NCBI GenBank assembly: GCA_937967625.1
Contig: CALCJP010000126.1
Coordinates: 1-39,302, forward strand
DNA from: an uncultured Saprospiraceae bacterium
Lineage (GTDB): Bacteria; Bacteroidota; Bacteroidia; Chitinophagales; Saprospiraceae
Direction: 5' to 3'
Length of the DNA: 39,302 nucleotides
The notes below the pieces were generated by a model. The model was not told where the DNA came from. It made no database searches and saw only the letters and a program-made list of their open reading frames with translations. Shown piece by piece: positions 31,360 to 39,003 of this stretch; positions within the stretch are counted from its first letter, which is position 1, and every line of letters starts with the position of its first letter. The translations under genes were made by a program, and so were the position numbers.

Positions 31360-31375
31360 TTTGCCTTTCGGCAAA
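31360..31375. repeat. CGAAAG-core micro-hairpin, TTTGCC/GGCAAA
   Basis: TTTGCC-TTTC-GGCAAA adjoining the terminator-like repeat, 12 bp from the stop of the AbiEii-like gene. Confidence 0.78.
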
Positions 31376-31387
31376 TTGGGAACATTT

Positions 31388-32233
31388 CTATTCGTTATCG
31401 TTTAATCCTTCCATCATCGCCATAAATATTTTAACATTATCATCTAAATTTGTAGCAGGTAATAAAAGAGACATTTTTGGTGTTACTATTTCTTTCTTTA
31501 AAATTGAATTTAATCGCTCTCTCAAATGGTTATCTTTCCTTAAAATAATTCTTAACTCTCTTCCAATAAAATGAGCAGAAACAAGTTTGTCGAAATATAT
31601 TTCCTCATTTTGATATAGGTCAATTAACTCAGAAGAGGAATCTACAATTTCCTCAACGAATAGGTCATAAAAGTTAGAAAGAATATAATCGATGTCAATA
31701 ATATCCTTGCTTCTTTCCAATGAGCGATCATCAAATGCCAGCAACTTCAATAAGATAACACCTGACAATGAGCTAAACTTTATTTGCAAACCTTCTTCTG
31801 TCTCTACAGTTTTTACTTCTGGAAAGATTGCTTCAAAACCTGGCATATTCAGTTCGAAGGTCTGAATCTTTACAGTTCCGTCTTTGTCTGCGATTTCGCC
31901 GAAAGGTAAAAAATCTACTTCGTAGGTTTCTTTAAATAATAACCGATATGGTTCTGAAGGATGAGGCTGTAGGTCTTTGGTTTGAATTAATTTGGAGATT
32001 AGTTCCTCATATTCTTCGTGTGAGCCGACCATAACGGCTAGATCGATATCTTTAGTTTTTCGGGTAGGTGGTTCGTTATAGCCGGCAGCAAGAAGACCGA
32101 TGTCTCGTGCGAATGCTCCTACAATGAAATATTCTACTTTTTCCTTCTCGAAAATAGGTAAGACTGTTTTTAATATATCGATTACTAAATCGTCAGTTAC
32201 TTTATTCAAAAGTATTTTTGAGGTATTGCTCAT
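31388..32233 (-). CDS. AbiEii-like nucleotidyltransferase toxin
   Basis: 281 residues. A nucleotidyltransferase core is visible: VEYFIVGAFARDIG (the G-[GA]-x-x-R helix) and TKDIDLAVMV, with the metal-binding Asp62 and Asp64, then a third acidic strand at YEVDFLPFGEI. The remainder is a helical C-terminal region. This is the build of AbiEii/type IV toxins, which modify RNA such as tRNA acceptor ends. It is translationally coupled to the AbiEi-like gene, overlapping it by 32 bp. I infer the toxin role from the pairing with the AbiEi-like protein. Confidence 0.85.
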   Translation of the reverse strand: MSNTSKILLNKVTDDLVIDILKTVLPIFEKEKVEYFIVGAFARDIGLLAAGYNEPPTRKTKDIDLAVMVGSHEEYEELISKLIQTKDLQPHPSEPYRLLFKETYEVDFLPFGEIADKDGTVKIQTFELNMPGFEAIFPEVKTVETEEGLQIKFSSLSGVILLKLLAFDDRSLERSKDIIDIDYILSNFYDLFVEEIVDSSSELIDLYQNEEIYFDKLVSAHFIGRELRIILRKDNHLRERLNSILKKEIVTPKMSLLLPATNLDDNVKIFMAMMEGLNDNE

Positions 32234-33239
32234 AGATTTTTTTTGCTATTTCTAAGTTTCGACTACTGTGGCTACCCGAAAGGTCGGCATAGGCAATTAA
32301 TGGATGGACTGCATCTGTATTGGTTAGTGATAATTTTTCTTTGTGCTGCTGAACAAACAGAACATTCCAAAAGGGTTTATAAGCTTCAATTAAACCATTT
32401 TTATTATCAGGAACAAATCGTGAATTTTTTATTAACATCGTTCTTTCGGCTGCTGTATAAATAGTCCAAGAATTTGGATATAAATTGTTTGTCAATATTT
32501 CACCTGCTGGTTCTCCTCCCCAATGAGTCAAATGAGGTAATTGCACAAGTTTCCATTCATCTTGTCTCATTGTAAATCTAAATTTACCCCGAAATAAATT
32601 AGGCTTTAATCGCTCGTTATAAGCTGTCACCCATCTATCAAGAAGTTCTTTTCTATTTTCCAGTAAAATGGTACTTTGATTTCTTTGAATAAGAAACTTT
32701 TTCTCCCTCAAGTCTTTTAAAATATCTCCTATCGAACCAACTGAAATATTTGCAATGTCTGCCAAAGCTCTATATGATGAATAAACTAAATATGGCTCTA
32801 ACATAAGAGCAAAGATTAGCTTGATTCCGTTTTTACTAAAGGCTTTGTTTTTTGATTTTGATAAAGTTGTTATTTGTTTTTTTCCGGAGATATGCCAAAA
32901 TAAACCACCTTCTGTCCTAATGAAGCAATTGCCCGCACTATCCAAATAATTTATACCTAAATCCTTCAAGACTTCTTTGCTTTTTATAGGAATTGTATGA
33001 GCGACTAAGAGTCCTTTTTCTTTTTGAAGCGATTCAAAGAGATGGACTAATTGTGATAACTGAACAGTGCGTTTGATTTCTACTTTGAAACTTTCCTTTA
33101 ATCGACCTGCCTGAATAGATACTAAAGCATCCCAGTTATACTCATTTTTTCGAGCCTCAGATTTAATGACTTTTGTTTTAGCCGTTGTAATCTTTTCAAG
33201 ATTTTCGAGCGCTGTATCCAAGATGTCTGATTCAGTCAT
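32202..33239 (-). CDS. AbiEi-like type IV antitoxin (winged-helix regulator)
   Basis: 345 residues. An N-terminal domain with LGINYLDSAGNCFIRTEGGL is followed by a winged-helix segment (SSYRALADIANISVGSIGDI, then LREKKFLI) and a C-terminal domain with LTHWGGEPAGEILTNNLYP and HPLIAYADLSGSHSSRN. This matches the COG4861-type AbiEi family antitoxins that accompany AbiEii nucleotidyltransferases. In type IV systems the antitoxin does not bind the toxin directly and represses its own promoter. Inverted TGTTCA/TGAACA sites lie immediately upstream. Confidence 0.85.
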   Translation of the reverse strand: MTESDILDTALENLEKITTAKTKVIKSEARKNEYNWDALVSIQAGRLKESFKVEIKRTVQLSQLVHLFESLQKEKGLLVAHTIPIKSKEVLKDLGINYLDSAGNCFIRTEGGLFWHISGKKQITTLSKSKNKAFSKNGIKLIFALMLEPYLVYSSYRALADIANISVGSIGDILKDLREKKFLIQRNQSTILLENRKELLDRWVTAYNERLKPNLFRGKFRFTMRQDEWKLVQLPHLTHWGGEPAGEILTNNLYPNSWTIYTAAERTMLIKNSRFVPDNKNGLIEAYKPFWNVLFVQQHKEKLSLTNTDAVHPLIAYADLSGSHSSRNLEIAKKIYEQYLKNTFE

Positions 33240-33295
33240 ATTGTTCAGTTTTTTTAAATTTTATGAAAAATGAACACTCAAAAATAATGAACAAT
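33240..33295 (-). promoter_or_regulatory. Putative operator of the AbiEi/AbiEii operon
   Basis: ATTGTTCA (33240-33247) is matched by its reverse complement TGAACAAT (33288-33295), with an additional TGAACA at 33271-33276. The sites end at the antitoxin start codon. AbiEi proteins are known to bind inverted repeats in their own promoters. Confidence 0.6.
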
Positions 33296-33619
33296 TTCCG
33301 AAAAATCAAATAACTCATGTTTTCACCTAATTTAAGTTTCTGTTAATCCTAAAAAATCATTCCTTTATCTATTTCCCTAAACAACCCACCCGATCAAACG
33401 TTCCTATTCCTTTACTTTGACCTTATTTAAACTTCGAGTTCAAGCTGCAAATCGAATCTTTATGAACCTGACTTTGCCAAATTTTTTAGCCATAGCTTTG
33501 GCTATGCCGAAAAAATTTAGCTTTGTCAGAACCACAAATTTTCAATTTTCGCTTCTGAGCCTGAAATTCAAATAAGCTCTTACCCCACTTCCGTGGAATA
33601 GAAACAACACAAACAAAAA
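33296..33619. other. Intergenic region before the YbbP-like permease
   Basis: About 320 bp without a gene, forming the right boundary of the inserted block. It holds a large imperfect palindrome (33468-33529) and a CCAC-TTCC-GTGG hairpin (33585-33596) that looks like a loop variant of the micro-hairpin family. Confidence 0.6.
33468..33529. repeat. Large palindrome with CATAGC-TTTG-GCTATG centre
   Basis: The outer arms CTGACTTTGCCAAATTTTTT and AAAAAATTTAGCTTTGTCAG are complementary at 16 of 20 positions around an inner exact 6-bp stem. Weaker complementarity extends outward on both sides to about 33430-33575. Confidence 0.7.
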
Positions 33620-36151
33620 ATGTCCAACCTATCCTTCTTAGCCCGCACAGCCCTACGTGACTCTCGCAAAAACAGAGGCAAATTAGCCATGTTTATGTCC
33701 TCGATTATTTTGGGGATAGCGGCGTTGGTGGCGATCAATTCATTCAATTACAACTTGGTGCAGGATGTGGACAATCAAGCATTGTCGTTGTTGGGGGCGG
33801 ACTATGTGGTGAGTGGCAATCAGCCCGTCACGGAGGAGTTGCGGCTGATGTTGGATTCCCTGCCAGGTGAGCGGGCGAGTGATGTAGAGTTGTTTTCGAT
33901 GTCTTACATTCCGAAAGGGGACGCGACGCAGTTTGTGCGCATTCGGGCGATAGAGGGGGATTTTCCATTCTACGGAAAGATTAAAACGGAACCGGCGTCT
34001 GCCAACGACATTTTCCGAAAGGAACCTATTGCGGTGGTGGATAAAGACCTGATGGCTAACTACGGGCTGTCCCTCGGCGATAGCATTAAATTAGGCACCG
34101 CGACTTTCGAAATTGGCGGCAAACTCATGGCTGGTTTTGGCAACTCCAATATCCAATCAGCAGTGGCGCCGGCGGTCTATATTTCTAAAAATTATCTATC
34201 GCAGACGAAATTGGTGCAGCCAGGTAGTTTGCTCGATTATGGCTATTATCACAAGCTGCCGAAAGATTTCGACATCGCCCAATGGGATGAAAAAAACGAA
34301 GACGCCTTTCGGAATGCCAGCCTTCGAACGACTACGCTTTCTGATCAAAAAAGAAATCTCAACCGCGCTTTCGATACGCTCAATTATTTCCTCAATTTGG
34401 TAGCACTCGTGTCGCTGCTGTTGGGGTGCATTGGCGTGGCGAGTAGCGTTTTTATTTATGTCAAAACGAAGATTCCTTCCATTGCGGTGTTCCGATGTTT
34501 GGGGATGAAAGGCAATGAGGCATTTATGATTTACTTCCTCCAAATCTTTGGTTTAGGATTCATCGGCGTGGTGCTGGGAGCGATTTTGGGGAGTGGAATT
34601 CAGATTGCGTTGCCTGCCATTTTGAGCGACTTTTTGCCCTTTGAAGTCGTAACGGCACTTTCGTGGAAAGCGATTGCAGAAGGCATTATCATTGGGTTGA
34701 TTATCACGACTTTGTTTGCGTTGTTGCCGCTCATTTCCGTAAGGAAAATTAGTCCATTGCGAACTTTGCGAAGTTCGTTTGATGAAGACACCGCGCCAGT
34801 TGACCCCTTGAAATGGGTAGTCAACGTCGCGATTGTTTTAGCGATTTTCGGCTTCCTTTGGCAACTGACTTCTGACCCGATGAATGCAGGTATTTTTACT
34901 GCCGGTTTGTTGATTGCGTTTTTGCTGCTTTGGTTGGTTTCGAAATTTATAATATGGGCAGTGCAAAAGTTTTTTCCACGAAAGTGGTCATTTGTGGTTA
35001 GGCAAGGATTATCGAATCTCTTTCGACCCAATAATCAGACCCAGCCCCTCCTCGTTTCCATTGGTTTAGGCACGGCGATTTTGACTATGTTGTTTATCAT
35101 TCAAGGATTGCTTTTGCAAAATGTCGGTAGCATGGACGCGGGCGAACAACCCAATGTCATCCTCTACGGTATCGAGTCCGAACAGGTAGATGGCATCAAA
35201 GAAGTTACCACGGGTTTTGACATGCCGATTATCCAAAATGTGCCCATCGTCACCATGCGCGTCGATGGCTGGAAAGGACGCACCAAAAAAGAATGGGTTG
35301 CCGACACGACGCGCAAAACGCGACTTTGGGCAGCCAATCGCGAGGCGCGTGTCACCTACCGCGACACTTTGTCTGAAGACGAAACGTTACTGCGCGGCAT
35401 CATGCCGCAACGCGTCAATCCAGGCGATTCGATATTTATTTCAGTGGATGAAGGTTGGGCGGAGTCGCTTGATTTGGGTTTGGAAGACGAGGTGGTTTTC
35501 AACGTGCAAGGGGTGCTCATGAAGACTTATATCAAAGGGATTCGGGAGATTCAGTTTCGGTCGCTTTCGACTCGATTTTTTATTGTTTTTCCGACGGGTG
35601 TGTTGGAGCAGGCGCCGCAGTTTAGCGTCATCGTTACCAAGTCGCCCGACAACGCGACGACTTCCAAATATCGAAGTTCGATAGTCAAAGCCTTCCCCAA
35701 TGTGTCGGTGGTGGATTTAGGAACCATCCTCGTGGCACTCGGCGACATCTTAAATAAGGTCTCCTATATTATCAAATTCATGGCGGCGTTTAGTATTTTG
35801 ACGGGGCTGATTGTCTTGTTGAGTTCGCTGCTTTTGAGCAAATATCAGCGCATCAAAGAGTCTGTTTTGCTACGCACCATCGGCGCAAGCCGCAAACAAA
35901 TCCTCCAAATCAACGCGACTGAATATGCACTCCTCGGTGCGCTTTCTGCGGCGACGGGTATCATCCTTTCTATCGTTGGGAGTTATTTGCTCGCTACTTT
36001 TCAGTTGCAGCTCGACTTCTCGTTTGATTGGTTGCCAATTCTTTTCGTCTTCTTTTTCGTGACGGGTCTGACGGTGCTGATTGGGATGTTGAATTCGCGG
36101 GAAGTGGTGAATGAGAGTCCGTTGGAGGTGTTGCGGAATGAGGTGGGGTAG
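33620..36151 (+). CDS. FtsX-like ABC permease, YbbP family
   Basis: 843 residues. A first helix (about 20-42) is followed by a large periplasmic domain, three helices typical of FtsX (about 255-375), two linked helices (about 400-445), another helix near 475-495, a second periplasmic domain (about 500-710), and three C-terminal helices (about 715-830) including LLRTIGASRKQILQINATEY. This duplicated FtsX layout is that of YbbP. Such permeases work with LolD/YbbA ATPases and are thought to move lipids or lipoproteins, or to transmit force, rather than to import nutrients. The expected ATPase is at 28242 and the expected esterase neighbour at 27292. Codon runs contain several CGAAAG-type partial palindromes (34013, 34976). 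Confidence 0.92.
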   Translation: MSNLSFLARTALRDSRKNRGKLAMFMSSIILGIAALVAINSFNYNLVQDVDNQALSLLGADYVVSGNQPVTEELRLMLDSLPGERASDVELFSMSYIPKGDATQFVRIRAIEGDFPFYGKIKTEPASANDIFRKEPIAVVDKDLMANYGLSLGDSIKLGTATFEIGGKLMAGFGNSNIQSAVAPAVYISKNYLSQTKLVQPGSLLDYGYYHKLPKDFDIAQWDEKNEDAFRNASLRTTTLSDQKRNLNRAFDTLNYFLNLVALVSLLLGCIGVASSVFIYVKTKIPSIAVFRCLGMKGNEAFMIYFLQIFGLGFIGVVLGAILGSGIQIALPAILSDFLPFEVVTALSWKAIAEGIIIGLIITTLFALLPLISVRKISPLRTLRSSFDEDTAPVDPLKWVVNVAIVLAIFGFLWQLTSDPMNAGIFTAGLLIAFLLLWLVSKFIIWAVQKFFPRKWSFVVRQGLSNLFRPNNQTQPLLVSIGLGTAILTMLFIIQGLLLQNVGSMDAGEQPNVILYGIESEQVDGIKEVTTGFDMPIIQNVPIVTMRVDGWKGRTKKEWVADTTRKTRLWAANREARVTYRDTLSEDETLLRGIMPQRVNPGDSIFISVDEGWAESLDLGLEDEVVFNVQGVLMKTYIKGIREIQFRSLSTRFFIVFPTGVLEQAPQFSVIVTKSPDNATTSKYRSSIVKAFPNVSVVDLGTILVALGDILNKVSYIIKFMAAFSILTGLIVLLSSLLLSKYQRIKESVLLRTIGASRKQILQINATEYALLGALSAATGIILSIVGSYLLATFQLQLDFSFDWLPILFVFFFVTGLTVLIGMLNSREVVNESPLEVLRNEVG

Positions 36152-36172
36152 GGGTGATTGATTGATTGTTTT

Positions 36173-36188
36173 TTTGCCTTTCGGCAAA
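36173..36188. repeat. CGAAAG-core micro-hairpin, TTTGCC/GGCAAA
   Basis: TTTGCC-TTTC-GGCAAA, about 20 bp past the YbbP stop. A second, shorter copy CCAC-GAAA-GTGG lies at 36238-36249. Confidence 0.78.
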
Positions 36189-36255
36189 TGGCTTTGCGGC
36201 TGAATTGCCCGATTCGGGGGTCAGGGAGCAAAACATTCCACGAAAGTGGGCATCA

Positions 36256-36289
36256 AAAAAACCTGTTGGAATCATCCAACAGGTTTTTT
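36256..36289. terminator. Bidirectional terminator between YbbP and the TPR gene
   Basis: AAAAAACCTGTTGGA pairs exactly with TCCAACAGGTTTTTT (15 bp) around ATCA. T-tracts on both strands serve the two convergent genes. Confidence 0.92.
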
Positions 36290-36336
36290 AAAACTCGAAT
36301 CACGCAACGCGCAACTCGTCCACTCGCAACTCGAAC

Positions 36337-37020
36337 TTACTTCGTACGAAGAATATATTTCTCAATATCACCTGCTTCAGGCGAATTCGGATAATTATCT
36401 CTAATCTTCATGTAAGCAGCATTAGCAGCAGCTTTATCTCCATTTTTTTCGTGGAGCATCGCTACTTTTTTCAAGTAGTAGGTAGTGAGGATTTCGTTGT
36501 CACCTGCAGCGGCTGCTTTTTTGTAGTAGCTCATTGCGTTGCTCATGTCGTTCAATTCTGCGTAAGCATCGCCCATGGCACCTGCTGTGGTGATTGGCAA
36601 AACATCGCCACTTGGGCTGAAGTCATCCAAATATTCTATTGCAGCTTCAAACTGTCCCAAATTCAGGTAAGAAATACCTGCATAGTAGCTGGCAGTGTTA
36701 GCAGCATTAGTGCCGCCGTATTCGTCGATGATGTCCAAGAAGCCAGGGAAACCTGCTCCCGGATTTTTCAAAGCCAACTTGAAAGAGTCTCTATCAAACT
36801 GCTCCTGAGCTTTATACATTTGCTCCATCGCCTCTGTTTGCTTTGGACCCAAATAGAGATATTTATACGCGAAGTAAAGTGCTGCCAAAGCAACCAAACC
36901 AATCAAAACATAAAACAACAAATTCTGGTTGCGCTCCATAAAGTCGCCCGTTTGTTGTTGTACCTCCTCTGCTACTAAAACCTCCTCTTCTTGCTGTCTG
37001 GTGTTTTTTCTTCTTGCCAT
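36337..37020 (-). CDS. YfgM-like membrane-anchored TPR protein
   Basis: 227 residues. A short charged cytoplasmic N-terminus (MARRKNTRQQEEEVLVAEEV) and one transmembrane helix (about 33-55) precede a periplasmic domain with three to four TPRs (for example TASYYAGISYLNLGQFEAAI and YAELNDMSNAMSYYKKAAAA). This is the layout of YfgM-like proteins, which in E. coli associate with the SecYEG translocon and periplasmic chaperones; the Bacteroidota version is widespread but unstudied. It is transcribed alone. Confidence 0.88.
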   Translation of the reverse strand: MARRKNTRQQEEEVLVAEEVQQQTGDFMERNQNLLFYVLIGLVALAALYFAYKYLYLGPKQTEAMEQMYKAQEQFDRDSFKLALKNPGAGFPGFLDIIDEYGGTNAANTASYYAGISYLNLGQFEAAIEYLDDFSPSGDVLPITTAGAMGDAYAELNDMSNAMSYYKKAAAAGDNEILTTYYLKKVAMLHEKNGDKAAANAAYMKIRDNYPNSPEAGDIEKYILRTK

Positions 37021-37335
37021 TGTAAATGGATATTTTGATTTATGAAATTTCTAATATGAATTTGCCTGAAAATCAGTTTTATAGAAACATTTTTCTCAGG
37101 CTGCTCAAAAAGCGGCGCAAAAATAAAGAAACTTTTCTTTCAAAGCGCGCTTACGCATGTCTAAAATTTGAAATACTTACGGGCGCAGCAAATAGTAGTT
37201 TCGAATTTAGAGATTTTGAAGTGAGATTCTCTACCTTGCACGTAGGGTGGATTGGTAATCCGCCACCTAATTTTGCAAAAGCAGAGAAGGTGTTAAATTG
37301 AAAATTCATTTTAATAAAAGCACTCTATCTTTTTA

Positions 37336-37499
37336 GGTTCTTAGACAAATTCCGTGGAACTTATAAAAAATGAATTTGAGCAATCGGGAGAGCGAGATTT
37401 CGGGAACAAAACACGTCTCGAAATCACGAGTTCTCGAACTCGAAAATCTTTGATGAAAAAATTTTTGATTTTGTGCACCACGAATTTTGTCCAAGAACC
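37336..37499. mobile_element. MITE-like element with 22-bp terminal inverted repeats and 8-bp target duplication
   Basis: The ends GGTTCTTAGACAAATTCC (left) and the complement of GAATTTTGTCCAAGAACC (right) match at 19 of 22 positions. An exact direct repeat TCTTTTTA flanks the element at 37328-37335 and 37500-37507, as a target site duplication would. It is 164 bp long with no coding capacity; its interior is the CGAGATTTCGGGA repeat also present at 7047. The 8-bp duplication and GGTTCTT ends are compatible with mobilisation by an ISL3-type transposase in trans (inference). Confidence 0.75.
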
Positions 37500-37520
37500 T
37501 CTTTTTATTTAAACACTTTT

Positions 37521-37537
37521 GCGGAGTACCACTCCGC
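37521..37537. repeat. GCGGAGT-ACC-ACTCCGC hairpin
   Basis: A perfect 7-bp stem with a 3-nt loop in the 5' leader of the DUF58 gene. Confidence 0.7.
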
Positions 37538-37548
37538 TCCACAGACAG

Positions 37549-38871
37549 ATGAAAGACCTTTACCTCAACAATCGTTTTTTCTATCTCTTCGGTTTCATTG
37601 CCGTGCTGTTTGTTAGTGGATTTTGGATTGAGCCGATGTTTTATGCGGCGATGGTTTTTTTCGCAATGGCAGTCACGCTTTCGATTTTTGAGGGCTTAAC
37701 CCTTTTCTCCAAAGAGGTGCGCCTTACGGCAAATAGAAAGACGCCAAAGATGTTTTCCCTCAGCGACGTCAACGAAGTCCAACTTCGAATTTCTAACAAA
37801 TCCAATCGCGAGTTTGAGTGCCTCGTGGTGGATGAGTTGCCTGTGCAGTTTCAAAAAAGAGATTTTGAAATCGAAACGACCCTGTCTGCCAAATCTAAAG
37901 AAACGCTTACTTACGAAGTGCGCCCCGTGCGCAGAGGCGAATACGAATTTGGAAAAATCCACATTTTCCTAAAATCAAAATTAGGACTCATCGAGCGCCG
38001 CATCACTTCTGATGTGGAAGAATCGGTCCCCGTCTATCCTTCTATCAAACAAATGAAGGAATTGGAATTGCGCGCCTTTCGGCGAACGACCAATCAGGAA
38101 GGCATCAAAAAAATGCGTCGCATCGGTCATAGCTACGAGTTTGAGCAAATCAAAAACTATGTGCAAGGTGACGACTTCCGCTCCGTCAATTGGAAAGCAA
38201 CGAGTCGCCGCAGCGAGTTGATGGTCAACCAATTTCAAGATGAGCGCTCGCAGCAGGTCTATTGCGTCATTGACAAAAGTCGGGTGATGAATATGCCTTT
38301 TGATGGCTTGTCGCTTTTGGACTATGCGATTAACTCGACGTTGGCGCTCTCCAACATCATTTTGCGAAAGCATGATAAAGTGGGGCTACTGACTTTTTCT
38401 GATAAATTAGGAACCGTCCTCAAAGCAGATCGCAGAGCGGGTCAGCTCAATAAAATCCTACATGCCCTCTACAACGAACGCGAACATCAACTGGAAGCCA
38501 ACTATGAAATGTTTTATTACGCCATCAGGCGCATGGTGCCGGCGAGGAGTTTGTTGCTGATGTACACCAATTTTGAAAGCATGTATGCGCTGGATCGGGT
38601 GTTGCCCATTTTGCGCCGCATCAATCGGTTTCACCTGCTCGTGGTGGTCTTTTTCGAAAACACTGAAATCAAAGATTTCGCCACCCAACCCGTTGAGTCG
38701 TTGGAAGGAATCTATACTCAGGCAGTCGCTCAAAAATTCGTGACCGAAAAAACGCAGATGGTTCAAAAACTCCAACAATTTGGGATTCAGAGCATATTGA
38801 CGCGACCAGAAGATTTGTCCATCAATTCGATTAATAAGTATTTGGAGATGAAAGCGCGAGGGCTTATTTAA
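37549..38871 (+). CDS. DUF58 domain protein (MoxR-associated type)
   Basis: 440 residues from the ATG at 37549; the track's TTG at 37519 lies before the leader hairpin. Two N-terminal transmembrane helices (about 10-50) precede a beta-rich region, then the DUF58 core: GHSYEFEQIKNYVQGDDFRS, VNWKATSRR and a vWA-like fold (VYCVIDKSRVMNM, KVGLLTFSDKLGTVL). DUF58 proteins usually work with MoxR AAA+ ATPases and BatA/BatB-type proteins in envelope stress or gliding-related functions. No MoxR gene is visible next to it. A nine-copy heptamer repeat begins right after its stop codon. Confidence 0.92.
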   Translation: MKDLYLNNRFFYLFGFIAVLFVSGFWIEPMFYAAMVFFAMAVTLSIFEGLTLFSKEVRLTANRKTPKMFSLSDVNEVQLRISNKSNREFECLVVDELPVQFQKRDFEIETTLSAKSKETLTYEVRPVRRGEYEFGKIHIFLKSKLGLIERRITSDVEESVPVYPSIKQMKELELRAFRRTTNQEGIKKMRRIGHSYEFEQIKNYVQGDDFRSVNWKATSRRSELMVNQFQDERSQQVYCVIDKSRVMNMPFDGLSLLDYAINSTLALSNIILRKHDKVGLLTFSDKLGTVLKADRRAGQLNKILHALYNEREHQLEANYEMFYYAIRRMVPARSLLLMYTNFESMYALDRVLPILRRINRFHLLVVVFFENTEIKDFATQPVESLEGIYTQAVAQKFVTEKTQMVQKLQQFGIQSILTRPEDLSINSINKYLEMKARGLI

Positions 38872-38934
38872 GTTCAAAGTTCAAAGTTCAAAGTTCAAAG
38901 TTCAAAGTTCAAAGTTCAAAGTTCAAAGTTCAAA
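38872..38934. repeat. Tandem heptamer (GTTCAAA) x 9
   Basis: Nine perfect copies of GTTCAAA starting at the base after the DUF58 stop codon. It is pure enough to be prone to slippage and length variation. Confidence 0.95.
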
Positions 38935-38956
38935 GTTTGGGAGGTTTGAAAAAATA

Positions 38957-38990
38957 AAGGTTCAACGTTGCCAATTGAACGTTGAACCTT
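38957..38990. terminator. Terminator between DUF58 and gltX
   Basis: AAGGTTCAACGTT pairs exactly with AACGTTGAACCTT (13 bp) around GCCAATTG. Read on the minus strand it is followed by TATTTTTTC, so it suits gltX best. The stem shares GGTTCAA with the neighbouring heptamer array. Confidence 0.8.
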
Positions 38991-39003
38991 AAATTATTAA
39001 ACT

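Larger units (their letters stand above)
37021..37548. other. 528-bp intergenic region holding a MITE-like element and hairpins
   Basis: No gene is supported (the 91-aa ORF 37026-37301 is repeat-derived). From left to right it has AT-rich sequence, a hairpin centred on GGATT-GGT-AATCC (37250-37262), the MITE-like element (37336-37499) and the hairpin GCGGAGT-ACC-ACTCCGC (37521-37537), which ends 11 bp before the DUF58 start. Confidence 0.7.

Noticed and set aside
31290-31574. 94-aa plus-strand ORF
   Set aside because: It overlaps the terminator-like repeat and runs antisense into the AbiEii-like gene.
31899-31908. GCC-GAAA-GGT near the AbiEii active site
   Set aside because: It encodes LPFGE, which is natural for this nucleotidyltransferase family, and the stem is only two strong pairs.
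29227-33239. Prophage or integrative element carrying the toxin genes
   Set aside because: No integrase, no tRNA-linked attachment repeats and no structural or conjugation genes; the block consists only of toxin-antitoxin-type genes.
37026-37301. 91-aa plus-strand ORF
   Set aside because: It is AT-rich with no recognisable domain, and its end (VGWIGNPPP) is encoded by a hairpin repeat; it is better seen as intergenic DNA.
38872-38934. Origin-type iterons or a CRISPR leader
   Set aside because: Seven-base units without spacers, no replication initiator gene nearby, and typical gene-end position; treated as a simple tandem repeat.
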